64,000 nt of DNA from Ciona intestinalis (lineage: Eukaryota > Chordata > Ascidiacea > Phlebobranchia > Cionidae): positions 4,671,339 through 4,735,338 of the forward strand of contig NC_020166.2 of the NCBI RefSeq assembly GCF_000224145.3, in the 5' to 3' direction. The position numbers and the translations under genes are program-made. The notes below the pieces were generated by a model. The model was given only the letters and a program-made list of their open reading frames with translations, was not told the origin of the DNA and did no database searches. Positions within the stretch are counted from its first letter, which is position 1. Every line of letters starts with the position of its first letter. This document shows, in pieces, positions 20,057 to 35,300 of this stretch.

Positions 20057-23000
20057 CTTATGATGTTGGAGGAATCCCATCTTATGTTGTTCGAATGAAT
20101 GTATTGATTTTAGGCAACAGCTGAGACAACGGAAATCGTTATTTTACATCAAAAATACTAAAGTATTGATTTTTCAGCGATGATGTGCTTTGTACGTTCG
20201 TAATTATCAACTAATATCCTATTACAATATACAAATCTATATATAAAAAAAAATCTGATGCTTTTATACTATATGGTATGTTCCTTTCACAGTTACTCAT
20301 TTGATAATAAGATAAGAATGATACAGTAGTTTTCGACAGTATTGTAAAGGTCTAACGAAGTGCGAAAGGTCCTTTCTGTTGTTTAGTATTAAAATTCGGT
20401 GTTGAACGTATTCAACATTTTTTCAAATGGCTAGAAAAAACAATAAGATGCTCATTTTAAATGCTCACTGAATCATATTAAAACTCGATTTGTAGTTTGC
20501 GAGTTTGAATCACCAATCCAGTATCGTTGTGATATAAAATATAGCATTGAGTATTTAACACATTTTGTCTTATAAATTATTTAAATTTTGTCAGAAACAC
20601 GAAAATAAGAAAAGTTTCTCCTCTATCATTGGATGGGTCGAAAAAAGAATATGTTTTAAATAAGGCACGTTCTATACGTCGAGTTCCGTCTTCCCCCACC
20701 CTACAATACCAATTTCAACAACAAGATAATGTATGGAAAATATATCTTCGAAATTCAGTCACAAGCACTTAAAGATATAGTGGCTTGTGAAAAATTTAGA
20801 ATAACAATTCCGTACCAAATTAGCGGCATAAACATAAACCTTATTCGAAGTTGTTATCATTTTTCTGTTGTTACAGCTTCATATGCTGCATTTGTAGGCC
20901 TAAAACCCCCAATTTATTACTTGTAGTTACCCATTATTATGATAAAATAAAAAATGTATATAGAATGTAGATAACATCATCTTAAAAACTTTAACAGTAA
21001 GTCAAAAAAAAATTAAAATTTAATTTTCAAAGCGTATGGTATTATTTCGTATTACTCTTAATCTTTTTTTTTTGATTGGTAAGTTTAAATATTTCTTTAA
21101 AGTGTTGTCATTTAACGAATGTATGATAGTTATTCGTGGTATTACCCAAAAACCGCCATATATTTTTGTTTGGAAATATTGGGCAATATGTGCCTAAGGG
21201 TCCCGTCTTCCCCTAAACTATAACCTACTATGATACTAAATTGAAGCCGAGTAAACAACAGTATAAACACTTTTGGTAAATTATCTAAGAGCTGGTAATT
21301 AGTTTTTTTTACATAACCATATACCTATGAAAAAACTCAGCTTTCTTGTTTGTGCTTCATTCCTCTGATACATTATCTGCAAATTTATTTAATCGAAATA
21401 TTGCAGTCATGTATATATAAAGTAAATACTTTTCCCAAATGAATCATTCATTTATTGTGTGTGCGCTCTTTTATTCTCACTCAACATAACGGAATAAACG
21501 GACGAGAGGTATAATTAATATCATACGTGTGCGTGGTTCAACGCTACCCTATAAATATTGTACACACTTTGCGAATTTGAGCACACACACACAGGTATAG
21601 AACACACACGTCACACCACAACTGTATTTCCGATTAAAACCACAATGCGGTATTGTTACGACATAATAGCGGGCTCTATAAGAAGACTACGCTCGCCCAA
21701 GATTGAGGTATAACGCGGCAACACTTTACTGAATAAACACAAACAAAAAGAAACGTAGAAGTTTGCCGAAATTTTTGGTCTCCATTTTGCAACAAAATCG
21801 CGACAATTAAAACGTGATTTTAGAGAATTTGGTTTAGTTGTGTTCGATTCGGTTGCAAAATGGAGATATGGTGGCGATTTGCTTACTGAGGTATATTGGG
21901 GTATATTGGATAAATTAACTTGGACAATGTTGATTGGTTATGCGCAAAAAAACGGAGAAAAGACGAAGAACAGCGCGATACTTTCCAAACATAAACCTGA
22001 GCTAATAGTGCACGGAAGTTGATGGTGCTCATGGGTGTCGTGCGTTAGCTGTAAATGAGAACACAATGCGCTTTATGATGCAATAACGAGGTATGACAAC
22101 ATACAATGGCTTGCTGAAAATACACAAACGGTTACTTCAGGAAAGTACGCGGGTAAAGGACGAAAACGAAGTGTTTGCTCGTACAATTGACGGTCGGGTG
22201 ATACGAGGGTATATAACAGAGGTGCCGGACGCATTACAACTTGGCTTTGGTGAAATTGTTGTCGCAACAAAGTTAGATTGTGACGTAAAGTCAAAAGAGT
22301 AAAGGCGTTCACAGCGGCGTATTTAAGAACTGAGGTTTTACGGCTGAAGAAAATATTGAAAAAAAAACAAAAATTTACACACTTGGTTTTATTGGGGGTT
22401 TAAAGGTGATTGTTTAATATATCTGGCGTAAAATTTCTCTTATTAGTGCAATAGTGGGGTGTTTCGGACACTGCATTACAAAGCGTGGGAATTCACTCGC
22501 CGATAAATTCATCGGGTGTGTAAGGATAGAAAATTAGAAACTTCACAAAAAAGAGAACGTCGGTACGTGATTGTACGCGTCATTGAAACCGGTATATGTA
22601 CATGCGATATATACAGGCAAAAATAGGCATGGTGAGCAGTGCATTTTCAACGAAAATTTAACAAAAAAACGTCGCTCACTGAAAATGGCACCTCATAATA
22701 CGAGAGGTGCAGCGGTTGGTGAATTCAGTCATTTGCGGAAGGAAAACTTCGGGGAAATATTATTGATATTCATGGGCGGTTATTGCTATTCGGTCAACAC
22801 TGGGACGCAGTAACCTGGTGGCGTCGTGAAGAAAGAAAGGGGCACAGTCAAAATTATAAGCTTCCTGAAGAAAACGGCGAATAAACAAGGGATCGTTTGG
22901 TGCGAGCAAATTACACTGGCGCATCATTAGTACGTGTGAGGGAAAAGGAATGGTCAAATGAAAAATCCCTGAAGTAGTTGACTTTTTGGTAGGAGTATTT

Positions 23001-23331
23001 ACGCAGACGCCGTAGATGCAGAAGGAAATAGGCACAGTACCAAGGCGATTTATGACGTCATATATACGTCAAGAGGCGAGATGAAGTAATTCATATTTAA
23101 AAATTCTTTGGTCGACTTTAGTACAAAACTGAAGCAGAAAAAGGGGTTTTTGTTTTCTGTAAAAAGCGAGGCACGAGGTTCAAGGTAGTCTGCAAAGCAG
23201 CTTGATGCCAGGAAGACCGGATTTCTTGCTTGAGGTCACAGTAAGGCATTGAAAGATTGACATGCTGTGCTTTGGGTGCGATATGTTGTGTCGGTGAGTT
23301 GCTGCTTGCATAGCATGAGGCATGCTTGGGT
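20057..23331. other. long region without a recognised gene; includes the NR6A1 3' side
   Basis: Scattered MITE ends and AT-rich sequence. There is an inverted repeat at 21779-21866 and moderately GC-richer sequence at 22.1-23.3 kb with short open frames on both strands (for example 22093-22302) that match nothing known. The NR6A1 3' UTR must occupy part of 22.4-23.3 kb. Confidence 0.4.
21779..21866. repeat. 15-bp perfect inverted repeat (stem-loop)
   Basis: TCTCCATTTTGCAAC (21779-21793) is followed 58 bp later by its complement GTTGCAAAATGGAGA (21852-21866). A weaker inner pair is AAAATCGCG with CGTGATTTT. It could be a hairpin or MITE remnant. Confidence 0.6.
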
Positions 23332-26300
23332 TTATGAGGAATCAGCGGCACTGTCGCGACTGCTGCGGCCGTGACTTGAACGTGGAGAACTCGATGTTTG
23401 GTGGGCGCCGGGTGAGACAGTCGAGGCTGATGATGGTGGGCCGACTGATCCACTGCCGTGGAGACGAACAGACTGTTCGTGGTTGAGACGCGAAGGGTCA
23501 GATGTGAGATCAAGCATTGAGGCGGCGGCAGCCATTTTGTCGTCGTCACGAACAGTGCGTGGTGGTTGAGTTGGTGATGAGGTTGGAGAGGGAGGCGTGG
23601 ATGTTCCGCCCGCATCATTTTGATGACGTCCAATTAACTGGCTCGATTGTAACTTTTGCAGTTTGCATGTGTGAAGAATAGCCTAGAATTGGAAACGTCA
23701 AGTTTAGAACAATATATAAATATTCGGGGAATATCACCCAGTGTTCCACATACAATATATGCGGATGAGCAGCAGTACAACCTAATACTTCTTGGTTGTG
23801 CGAGTTATACAACACAAACTTACCTTAAATAAAAGAGGAAGTTTAGTGACGTCAGTGTTGAGCATCTTCCCTGCCACGTATCTGATCTCTGGAAGACATA
23901 ACATGAGATCCCGGAATCTCGATGCTCCGGATGCTGCAGCGTTGGATGAGGCATCTGATCTTCCCGCGTTCCTCTCCATAGCACGGAGTTCAGTGTACCG
24001 TTGACAAGCATACCAATATCTCTTGTTAATTTCTTCCACTCGTTCTACTTCTTGTAAACCTTTGATGTCTGTAACATAAATATAAGTTAAATACGAATAC
24101 AATGCTGTTACGATCGTTTATATTTTTAATGTCTTATAACATATAGCTGCATGAAAGAGGACTTTAGAAAGACGGAGGAACGGAAAGCCAAGAACATTTA
24201 TATAAAATTAACTTAGTTGAACCGATGTTTTAAATACACGACGTTAACGCTCATGATCATTTGCACGGACAGATGTGAGAATGACAACGCAGATTTGAAA
24301 ATGGTTGGCTTTTGAGACAACGAACTAGTTTGCAGTGACGTACCATGTTCGTTGTACATGCATATCGTGATAGACTGGCGCCGATAATGAGATCTATTTT
24401 TAATCAGGCGAGGAAAGTTTACAAGTGCAAGCTGGGAAGCGACTGACTAGTCACCACACGCGAGGTTTGAAATAGTAACGACGTTGCGTTCGCGCCTTAA
24501 ATTGGAGACGCCGCGTCTATGTTTTGGCGCGCATTGTGTTAGTTATCAAGCGAATACAATCTATAAACAATTTTGATTATTTAAAACCTTTATCAAGGCG
24601 GTTGAGTATGTTGTGACTATATGGGTGGATCTGATTTGAGATTTGACCCCATACCTAACATACCACGAATCCGTGCGTTGCGATGTTCATCGGGAGACTA
24701 ACAATAAGATGCACAGTCGGGTAGCGATAACTGCGACATCTTACATTAACAATCAAATAACATTACCCAGAAACTGAAATATGCGTGGGATAATTTACTG
24801 AGTGATCTGACAACGTCGGAAACCGATGAATGGTTTCTACTTGGATAGAGTTCCACGAAAACAGCTGCCACGCTCATTTATTTAATAACAAATATGGTTC
24901 TTCGCCGTAGGATTGTGAAATACCTCGCATTTTACTCAAGCAACTCACATTTAACAAGCGAAAAGGCTTTAAGGAATTATAAAAATTGATATTACGCAAT
25001 TACAATCGCTTAATCCTCATGTTTTACATTTTTTAGTTAACACAACAAAAAGTTTCTACATCTGCTTTGTGACCACGGGCCAGGGCATATATTAAATAAA
25101 AAAAAATCGTGTTTTTATTAAACCGCTTTTAACGTTGCATCTACACCTATCAGCTTGCCTGCAGCGGGCGGAAGGAATTGCTGTGATCGGTGAGATTGGA
25201 CACCCAATGGTTGTCGTTTAGACAGAAAAAAAAGGACTTTTCTATTAAGAAAGGAAGTGCTGTGCATCGTTGTTGCAAAATAGTAGTTGCAAACATCATA
25301 GTGTAAGATATAAAGATAAACCATATGCTATGTATTGGGTCGGGTATGATAACCTATGTCGTATGCTTCATGTGAACCGAAATTACAGTTATATTCGTCT
25401 CTTACCTTGGTTTAAGAAATTGATGACTTTCATGATAACATATTCCTCTCTGTCTATTTTCAGATGCGAGAACTTTTGGTAGAGGTAGGTTACTCTTTCC
25501 AATATTTCCATCTCGTAATCAGTGAATCTAGAAAGCAAAAGCAGAGGTTTTCAAAGGTGTTTTGGGAGGTTGAGAACTGGTTTGCACCAGAATAAACTTG
25601 CTGGAACCGGTGCGACCAAATGAAAACGAAACCGAGCTCAACCTTGCAGAAAAACAGCAGGAAGTTATGAACATCCGGGTTCTTTGTGAATAACAAAGCC
25701 GCTAAGTGACGTCACGGGTGGGTGGATAAAACGGTATATAGTGGGTGGCGGTGTCGCGCGTGCGCATGCGAGCGAAATAAACCAATATATTGAGAGCGTC
25801 ATAAATGCCAGTGCATACCAGTCAACATATTGGCAACAATGAAAACATGACAGGCAGCGATTTTATATTTTGTTCCTAAATGTCAAACATACCTGGACAG
25901 CTCATCGTTGTCGGGCAAATACTTGGACGTAATATCAGCTAGATCGCCAAACAACTGGTCTTCATGCACGCACAGTGCAGCAAGTAATATAATCTCGGCC
26001 CATGTCGTACTCAACAGAGTTGTGTGATCTAATGGTAAAATATGGCAGCTTAAGTTGGTTTACCACTGGGAAATTGTTTAAAACATGAACTAAAATCGAC
26101 TGTAAGCCATTTATTTACATTTTTTAAAGAACACAATTGAAGTTTACCTTTAATGGAAATGGTTTCAAAAAAGGGCAACTTCTTGATCCAAACAATCTGA
26201 CGATATAGCATTTCATCCGCTACCTTGCATAGAATACTGAAGAGTTGATCCTGTACGATGGATAAAGTCAATTTACATGTAAGCCTTTGATACAATAGGC

Positions 26301-29300
26301 AATCTATTACTTATTCAATAGTAAGATCACACAAAAATATCATAATTATATCATTCCCAACCTTGCTAATCGTGACGTCATTGAAACCATGATCCGGTCC
26401 AATAGAGACAAGAAACGATGCGTCTTCAGCCAACACCAGCTGTTCAACTAATGTCGTGCTTGTAAGTTCGGATGCTGATTCAGGAGATCGGTCACTGAAA
26501 GAAGGAAACGTTTAAAAACGTAAAATCGAGTTTCACCAAAGTGCGTTGGTTTGGAACATCGTTTTGTGACGTCACTACACTACCCTAACGAAGCAGACAA
26601 AAAATCAACGGTTCGGTTTTATTTGAATTTTGACGTTCCAAGAAAAATCCGTGACTTGTCCCAAGCATGCAGCTTTTAAGTCACGATATAATTACCATGA
26701 CCATTATGTTAAATTATGACGTCATAATCGAGAATGTCATATGAGAGCAATTCAACATACGAAGCTCAAGTAGTAGAATGCGTAACTCTTTATACGACAA
26801 TCCATAACAGTGGGATTGGATAAGATGAGGTTAGATCAGTTTAAAACTAATAACACGGTGGTGTATAGCTACTGATACAGGACGCACAATTTCCGCTCGA
26901 TCTTTGACGACAAGCTACATATGTCATGGGCTCGACTTACACAGTGTTGTGGTGTACTTACTGTATCTGCTGACCCTGTTGCATCGAGTATCGGTTCACG
27001 TGGGGTAGTTGGTATGGTGGCAATCCTGGGTAGAAGCTGTTTTCTCTGAAAAACATGAAATATTAAATAATGTTCATATTCGAACAAAACTCTTACATGC
27101 TTACCTCACATGCACGCCTGGCATCGAAGGTACAAATCCGAGCTGTGAGTTTGCACCAGCCATTAAAGATCGAGCGTTCATTGGAATTGAGGATGAAGTT
27201 GATGAATTCCGCATACCGTTGTTTAGTGGCGGTGAACCCGTACTTGATGAGATCATGTTGGTCGGGTATTGAGGCCCAGATCCCGGCGAGAAGAGCGGCA
27301 TGTAACTTGAGTGGCCCATTGAAGCATATGGGTTGTTCGCTTGCTCGAGGTTCATCTGTTGTTGTTGCTGCTGTTGCTCCTCTCGAGCAGCTTCCTCTTC
27401 AAAGTCTTTTCCGGACAGAATACGTTCGATTTCCTCATCTGATATCTGAATAAAGGAATCGGTGATGTACGAGCCGAACGTGCGGTAAACCCCAGCAGCC
27501 GCGCCATGACACGGCCGACACAGGGGATAATGAAGAAAAATGATGCAAAGCTACTGTTATATCGAAAACAATTAATTTCGACATATGGTAGATAGGTCGG
27601 GAAGTCGGAAGTCGTGGACCTGCCTTGGCAACGTGCTCCAAGAACAATACTGGACGTGAAGGGCGTCATATTTCGCCACTATATGCGGAAGTAAAGGAGC
27701 GAAAATTAAACAGTTACTGGTTCATGATAGAACGAAAAAGCAATGATCGCATCCACGGTGGAATTACCAGAGCTATGATAATGTATGGGAAGATTACGAT
27801 TTTGGAATGAAGGTTCTTAAACTTTTTACAACATCGTCCACGTACCAAACTTATCAGAAGCGTGGCAGATATGAACTTTTTAAAGAAGTCATGCAGAGGC
27901 CATTTAAGCTGTTGTTGTTACCACGTATAGAGCAATGCACTCAACTTACTCGCAGTGCTTTGGAAGTGACGCATTTACTTCACGTCGGGTAAACTCATCG
28001 ATAGGTTCACACCGATAACAACGACAACCGAGTATAAAACTTGTATCAAAATTACGAGGAAATGAAATTTACCTGAACTGGTCCAATGCTTTTATTCCTT
28101 CCACCGGGCATGCCATCTTCCCGGATCGCTGATAAACAAGTACCAAATTTAGACAAAATAGTTAGTGAAATAAGCAGATTAGAAAAATACAAAACACGTA
28201 AAGAATATCTTGATTGTAAATAATTACATATTTACTTTCATACGTTGTAAAAGAAACATGTCAAAATGTGTTACAATATTGTTGCTGTTTTTATAAAAAG
28301 ATACTAACCTTTTCGGTTCATGCCCATTTGAAGGCATTTGAGTAGACGGCAGAACTGACAACGGTTCCGTTGTTTTCTTGACATGACACAGTTCTTGCTT
28401 CTTGTGCATCGGTACACTCGTTTGTTGCAGATGCTGCGTTTGAAGAAACCTTTACATCCCTCGCATGATATGATGCCGTAGTGAAGTCCAGTGGCTCGAT
28501 CTCCGCAGATGAGACAACTCTTCACCTCTTTTCCATCATCTGCAGAAACAAAGTTCGGAAATAGGAAGAGAATACTAGAAAGTTTGAAAATAATAGATGT
28601 ATTCAGCCTTGTTTAGTTTTTATTACTCAAACAAGGTTTGAAGGTAAGGACATTTGTGATAACGAAACGATTCAACTTGAATCACCCGGAATTCCGCCGC
28701 ATTAATCACTGCTGTGAACAACAGAACAAGTGACGCATGGAAGCTCTGTGTCTGTTTATCGCGTCCCTATTTGGTTGGTTTGGAGTCAGCTACTGTAATT
28801 GCCATTTAGCCTATTACAGCCAAGTTAAAATGTGCAGCGGCAAGCACAAATTGTGTATTTGAGGATAATGAATGACATTTTAAATTGTAGGCCTGGGTTT
28901 TTCTAAAGATAAAAATATTATTCGGGTAGTTTTGACAACCCAAATCGAAACTTGCATAATCACGCAAGGTGTTTCAAACGATCTCATTCATTGTGCTGTG
29001 GTATACCAGTCACGTCATACAACGACGTGAACGGTTATTGCTAATCACGCACACTCGCAAATTATAAATCGATTAATAATAACTGCTAATGTGTTGGTGT
29101 ACGTGAGATGGGTGGTTGTGGTGTGGAAAACCCGACACGTAATCACAAGCTTATTAAGGCGGGCTATTATTACCAACGTTCGTTTACGCATTTAGAAAAT
29201 AAACACTGAGGTCACAAACACATTCATGACAGGTGGGGTATACGCGTGTACACATATCTTGTGACATGTGATCACTCGTTTATTTGTTACCTCCAGTGGC

Positions 29301-32300
29301 GTAATTACAACAGCATTCCCACTTATGGAGATGCAATTAACAGTAGTCGTATGTAAATGTTGCAAAAGTTAACGAGGAAGGAAATCAAGTGACTGAGAAC
29401 TATGTGGGCAGCTGCTGGTTATTGGGTAGCTAAGGGGTGGCTGATGCAATTTTCGTGCAGTTTGGTTTAGATAGATGGAAGTTTTTCAACATGATAATAA
29501 AAATAGCGATTAACCCAGATATACCAATTGCTGCGAACATGACTGTATTGTTACTCGGCCAAATCCATTGTGAATGAACGCAAATCCACTGCGGGATGGT
29601 GAACGCTGATGACGCACAACGTTCTAAAACCATGAAACACGATTTCAATCACAAGTTAATTACGTAACACATGGATGGTGAAAGTTTCAACATCATTGGA
29701 AATCTTACGTCCAAGTTTTACCCAGTCATTCTCGGAATCATAGCTACGTCATCAGAAGTTATTTTTACATAGGGTGAAAGCGCCAACTCATCCTCTAGTC
29801 TAACCTACCGCTTCCTGGAAAACAACCTCGCGTGCATCGACCAATTGCGACCAAAGGAAGGGTCAGGACAAACGGTTTGGTCAAATGGAGGTCGAAACCA
29901 AAAAGATAACCCATATCACACGTCATCTGTGTCGATGAAAATTTACGCCGAAGCGCGGCTTTAAAAGGCTCCGCTGAATAGCGAAGTGGTTTACGGTGAA
30001 ACACCGAGGAAGGCGATCAAACAACACACGCTTTACGTATGTATCAATTGATCAAAGCGCTTGCGTGAACACCGAAACAGCAGGTGCTGGCAAGGTGTAA
30101 ACGTAAACAGTAAACATTGAATGCGGAGTGTCACCGTAAAGCATTCAGGCCATGACAAACGACCTTAGATAATCAACTTACCTTTTCGTTCCGATTCATT
30201 ATTCGACTCGTTGCGAATTTTGGGCGATTGTGGCGAACTACCAGCGTGCGGCACGAAAGCATACGGGGAACCATAACCCCGGTATCCCATATTGCCCCTT
30301 ATAAAAGGGTGCATGCCATAGTTTGATTGGTAGGAGCCGATATGTTCGCTGTTAGGCGAGTCATCTTGCTTCATCATGTTGTTGATAAAAGAGCGCTGAG
30401 GGGGGGACATTAATGACAGGCCGCTTATGCCTTCCATTCTATGCCGACTGAGGTCTAAACTCATCGTGATCCGAGGTAGATCAATTACACAGATTACTAA
30501 GTATGCTGTACAATGATGTTAACACAGCGTTATTGGCGAATCTGGAAGAGCAGTGATATTTCAAAGTTGGTTATTTATGAACAGTTGTAAAGACAACGCA
30601 TTATACATATAAACTTGCGTGTGTACTGTATTTGTAGGCACGAAAGTTCACAAAAACAAGACTTGCATCAGCATTTGAACTACCCTGCAATAACACGCAT
30701 CACATCTCTGTTGTAAAGCAACATAGCGTTACATCTAACACAATAAACTACATTTCTAAACTGCTGTTCTGGCCTGATTAACTCACTTCCTAATTTTAGC
30801 TGCGGCTGCACGCAAGCTCAAACGCGAATGGTTTGCTTTAAACAGAGGCTGGTGCTATTTAATGAATAAACCAGCTTGTGCATCACACAAGACGTGACTG
30901 CAGCTTCTAACACGTCGATCGGTCAGCAGGCAAAGAATAAGCAAAAACTTCGTGCGCGACCAGATGACAACTGCTTCCTGTGGTAAGGTCTGGCTATCAG
31001 CGACTACAAGGCAAATCCAAACGCGAAGCTTGCAGGTACATTATTCTGGAGCCCTGCCAGAAACCTAACGACCTTGGCACTGTATTAATGACCGAGGTAA
31101 CTAAAAAATGCCGAACCAAAAACGCGGTTGTATAAGTGAATTAGGGTCGCAAAAGTCTTGGCTGGTTATTTAAAACTAAGACCCCTCCAACCTGCTTAGA
31201 ACTAACGAAAAGGTGAAGCTTCGCTGGCACATATGCGCTGTCTTGACAAAGCGGCGCGTTTTAAACTGATGCAAGTCGCAATGACAATCGATGCATCTTT
31301 TGCACGGCGGAAGTGGGCAGCGCTCTTCTTTTCTCTTTCTTTATCCCGGGCACCTATTGCGTGGACGTACATGATACCGCTATGTTGATATTTGTTACTC
31401 ATTATTTTATAGGCAACGACTGACAACGATAAGCTAATAGCCGTCCTACTCCTAAATGTGTTGGTATTCACATAACTAAAGTAAAACGAACTGTTTATTT
31501 CGCGAAGTGAACTGTCATCCCTAACCCGAAAGCCCTCATCTGTGTTAACGCGCAATATATGAGTTAAACTTAAACATTATTTAATATGGTATTGACAGAA
31601 CTCAAAGCTGACTTTACGTTCCACTGACTGTTGCATATTGCCACGGAAAATGTTATACACAACCGCACAGAAGTTTTATTCGAACTAAATGAATCGATTT
31701 GCAAGCAAATGCTGGTCGGGAAGGTGCAATTCCTAACTATTCGTAAATTGATTTGTAACCTGGGGCGCAACAAACAGTTTTGGATGTGAGTTTGTTATTT
31801 CTTGGAAAGTTTTCTGTTTGGTCAATAAAAAGCGTAATTAATGGCCGGCCCTGACACGAACAAAAGAAAACTTGCAGCCAAACGAAAGACAGTGGTGTTT
31901 ATGAAAATCATTAACGGGAACGGCGCGATTAGATAGTGGACTGAGAAACATTGAAAACACCGCATTTGATATCATTAATTACCATGCAATCATCCTTGTG
32001 TTATGGAGACTAAAATAGGTTCTTGCATAACATATTTTTGTAGTGCCTACATTAAAAACATAAACATACCATTTCCGCTGTTGATGGTACAAACTACAAA
32101 TATATATTTTTTTCTACAAACACATCATAGGTAGATAGGAAATACGTATAATTTATAAAAAGGTTGGCTAAGCTAGTTGCTTGGCGCCTAAAAGCAAGAT
32201 TTGTAGGAATAGCATTTACAACAAATCACAACTACAGCAAAAAAGTAACGACAAAAAATCACGAACAGTCACACAGCGAAAAACAAGAGCTCTTCGGTAC

Positions 32301-35300
32301 ATACATGCCATGCTGTGTATTATGACAGACACCTCGGAAAAACTTAACGCGGAGAATTAAAACGTGGCCTAACGGATGAGGAAGTAAAAGGTGGCCATAA
32401 GCTCTATCTGTGCACTAACTTCTGTGGAACTGAAACTGGATACAAGGCAAATAATCATAACCACTCGGGTTTTCTCGGGGGCGGAGGGCCATCTATCGAT
32501 GACAGGAAAGCGATATGGGACACTGCATGACGGTGAATCATATATGGCGGTGTGGGGAGAGGCTTAAAGCTGCTGCAGCAATCCTCTGTATGCACAAGAC
32601 GATAATCCGCTTGACTGTTAAATACAACGACAATGCCACATTAACACCAAAGCAAGGAGAACATAGTGCCTGGTTAACGTGTTAAAACTGCCTTTTTAAG
32701 AGTTAAAACAAATCTAAGCTTTGTACCTTTCTAGTCTTCGAAAATCATATATTATCCTCGTTTGGTGAAAACGTCTAGCCATTTCCGCCATATTGTATTT
32801 TCCATACAAATGTCATTCTCATAGAATATGCAGATTACGCTGCCAACGTTCTTAGTACGGGCTCTAGTTGACTGACATGGCGATCGCATTATTCGCGGCA
32901 TGCGGTACGAATCCCAACAGATTTGCGCATGAACAAACAAACTCCCAATAAATTATTACAAACCAATAGACAGAGGAAGCGCCAATACATTGACAAGTGC
33001 ATTGGCCTCATTATAGATCGACTGACCGAGATAAGAAAAACGAGCGTTGAATGTGAAATTAGAAATAACAGGCGAGCAGCAAAAGTGGGCCATTGCTGAT
33101 TTACGAAATGCGAGAATCGTTCTTGGAACGAGATGGCATTTGAATATTGAAACAATATCTAGCGCATTCCAAACTTGAATGCCGCAGATTGCAGCGTGAT
33201 GGCTGAGCAGTGGGTATTGCAAGTTCTCATACTTCGTTTGTGCAGGAAAGGGTTGAAAAGGGCTTTGTGAAATAAACATATGGTGGTAGTTCCCGTTATG
33301 TGGTTTGAACCCGATTGAACCAGCAAAACATCTTCGAAATTACGACAACATAAACACAAGCCGCATTATTGTGACATACGTCATGCCGATAAATGACAGG
33401 AACCTGTCGTTATGACGTCATATTACGCTCACCGTGAGTAAGACATGCGGGGTTGGCAGGTACGAATTGGTAAAAGATAATTTCTTCTTTCTTTTCTTGA
33501 CAATCACGGTACAGGCGTAACGTGTTTATTTAAATTCTAAGCAGATGTATGGACTTGCTTAATAACCTTCGACACTGATGTGGCTGTGTATCGGTGGGGA
33601 TTAGACCGGCGGGTTCGGTATTATTTGTATCTCAGTATCAGTCACATAGTTCGGCAAGCAGTAGCAGTGCACTTGCTAACTGAATGCGCCACGCTTTGGT
33701 TAATCACGAATATTTAGCAGCCGCGAGGTGGCGTAGAAAAGACGAACAATAATTGCGTTCACGCACGGGAAACAAACAGGGAATTTTATTATATATTATA
33801 AACCATAACAAGAAATTAATTACGTAATTATGACGGCTAACCGAAATAACGCGATCCCGCAGAATAAATCTTGATAATCGATGTTAATGCAACTACGAGA
33901 GTCGACTTGTCCAATGGCATTAATGTGTTTCACTCAGATAAGAAATGTTGCGTTCGTAAATGCTGGACAGTTCACAAATCGATAAATGGAGTTGTTGCTT
34001 TGAATAGGGTTAATGCCAAATTAGTGTCCCATAGGTTAAAACGCAACGCGTTCGATGTGGTGGAATAAACATATGCAGGATTAGCCTAATTTGGAACAGA
34101 CTGCAGATTTTGTCAACGTGGTAGACAGCGACCCCCAATGACCGGCAGAATCCCTAGGCGTCGGTCGAGGCCGGTCGCTGTCTCGCCTAATCACGTCATG
34201 CAGTCACGCTACGCCACTGGTCGGCCATCGCTGGCGATTTTGACGTGATTGGGGAAACCGGTGGCGACGTGGAACAGTTTCGAGGGTGGCCATCGTGTTT
34301 GCTTTCCAGACGCCTTCGAACTCATCTGAACCGCTTGGACCGGCTGAACAGAGCAACTAATAGACACAATCAACAGCGCGTCACCAAATGAACAGTCGAA
34401 CGCGAAACTGACAACGACACAATACGCTTGCGCAACCGCACGGAGAAACAAGGGCTCTGTGACGTCACCATCAAACAAGCCGCCGGTAATAAGGGATAAT
34501 GACGCAACAAACACAAATTCGGATCCACGTGAAGCCACTTGAACGGATGCGCTGAAAGGGGGGCGAGGTAATAATCTATCATCCCCGCATGTCTCGAACC
34601 AATGAAAGACCGATGAGTCAAGTACGTATGACGTCATACCAAGGTCAGATAAAGGACATGTAGATTTTTATAAATTTAAACATATCGGGGTATCAAACAA
34701 TACACACTGCGCGATAGCCATCATTTCGTAGACTGCAAAAACACGCAAACAACTTGCCCTCGAAACAAAATGTGGCACAAATGAAGAGGAAAAAAGAAGA
34801 AACGAGTTGGAGAAAAACAGAGCGAAAAATTCTATCCGTGTGAGTCACCGTAAACAAGTTAATATTTAGCTACTATACTTGGGTTATTTAACGGCAACGG
34901 CGAATTTGTGACTTCGACGTTTACCACATTGAAGAGCGCTCTGTACAAACGACACTGCGAGCAAACTTGAAAGCATCGTCCATCCAATATGACGTCACAA
35001 TGGATTAGTGGTTGATGGTTGTGCAGGAACGAATGAGTAGCGGGGTTGGAATTCTAAACGCAATGACGTAGTAACGGTCCGGTGGGTTGCCGCGGATCGG
35101 TGCGATAGTGGAGTGCTTGACCAGAAGATCCGGTTACCTTTGCAATGCCGGCCTCCGTCACCACCCCGAGTATTAATATAATACAACAGGTGATCAATCT
35201 TAAGACACCGAGATGGCTGAAATAGTCATCATTTTACGCAAAGTGGCACGCTCTTATATAGGATCGTTGAACTGCACGTTTCTTGTTTCTTTGAAAGATC

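Noticed and set aside
22093-22302. 69-codon plus frame and its antisense partner at 22073-22312
   Set aside because: No recognisable domain, no splice context and both strands open; likely chance.
29430-29648. 72-codon minus frame with a hydrophobic stretch
   Set aside because: It lies inside an NR6A1 intron, has no family resemblance and no clear acceptor or promoter.
34124-34180. Inverted repeat gacagcgacc / ggtcgctgtc
   Set aside because: Short and isolated; no further structure to support an element or RNA.
34209-34637. 142-codon minus frame in the NR6A1 5' region
   Set aside because: Longest unexplained frame here, but the composition is not protein-like and nothing is recognised; a second frame overlaps it.
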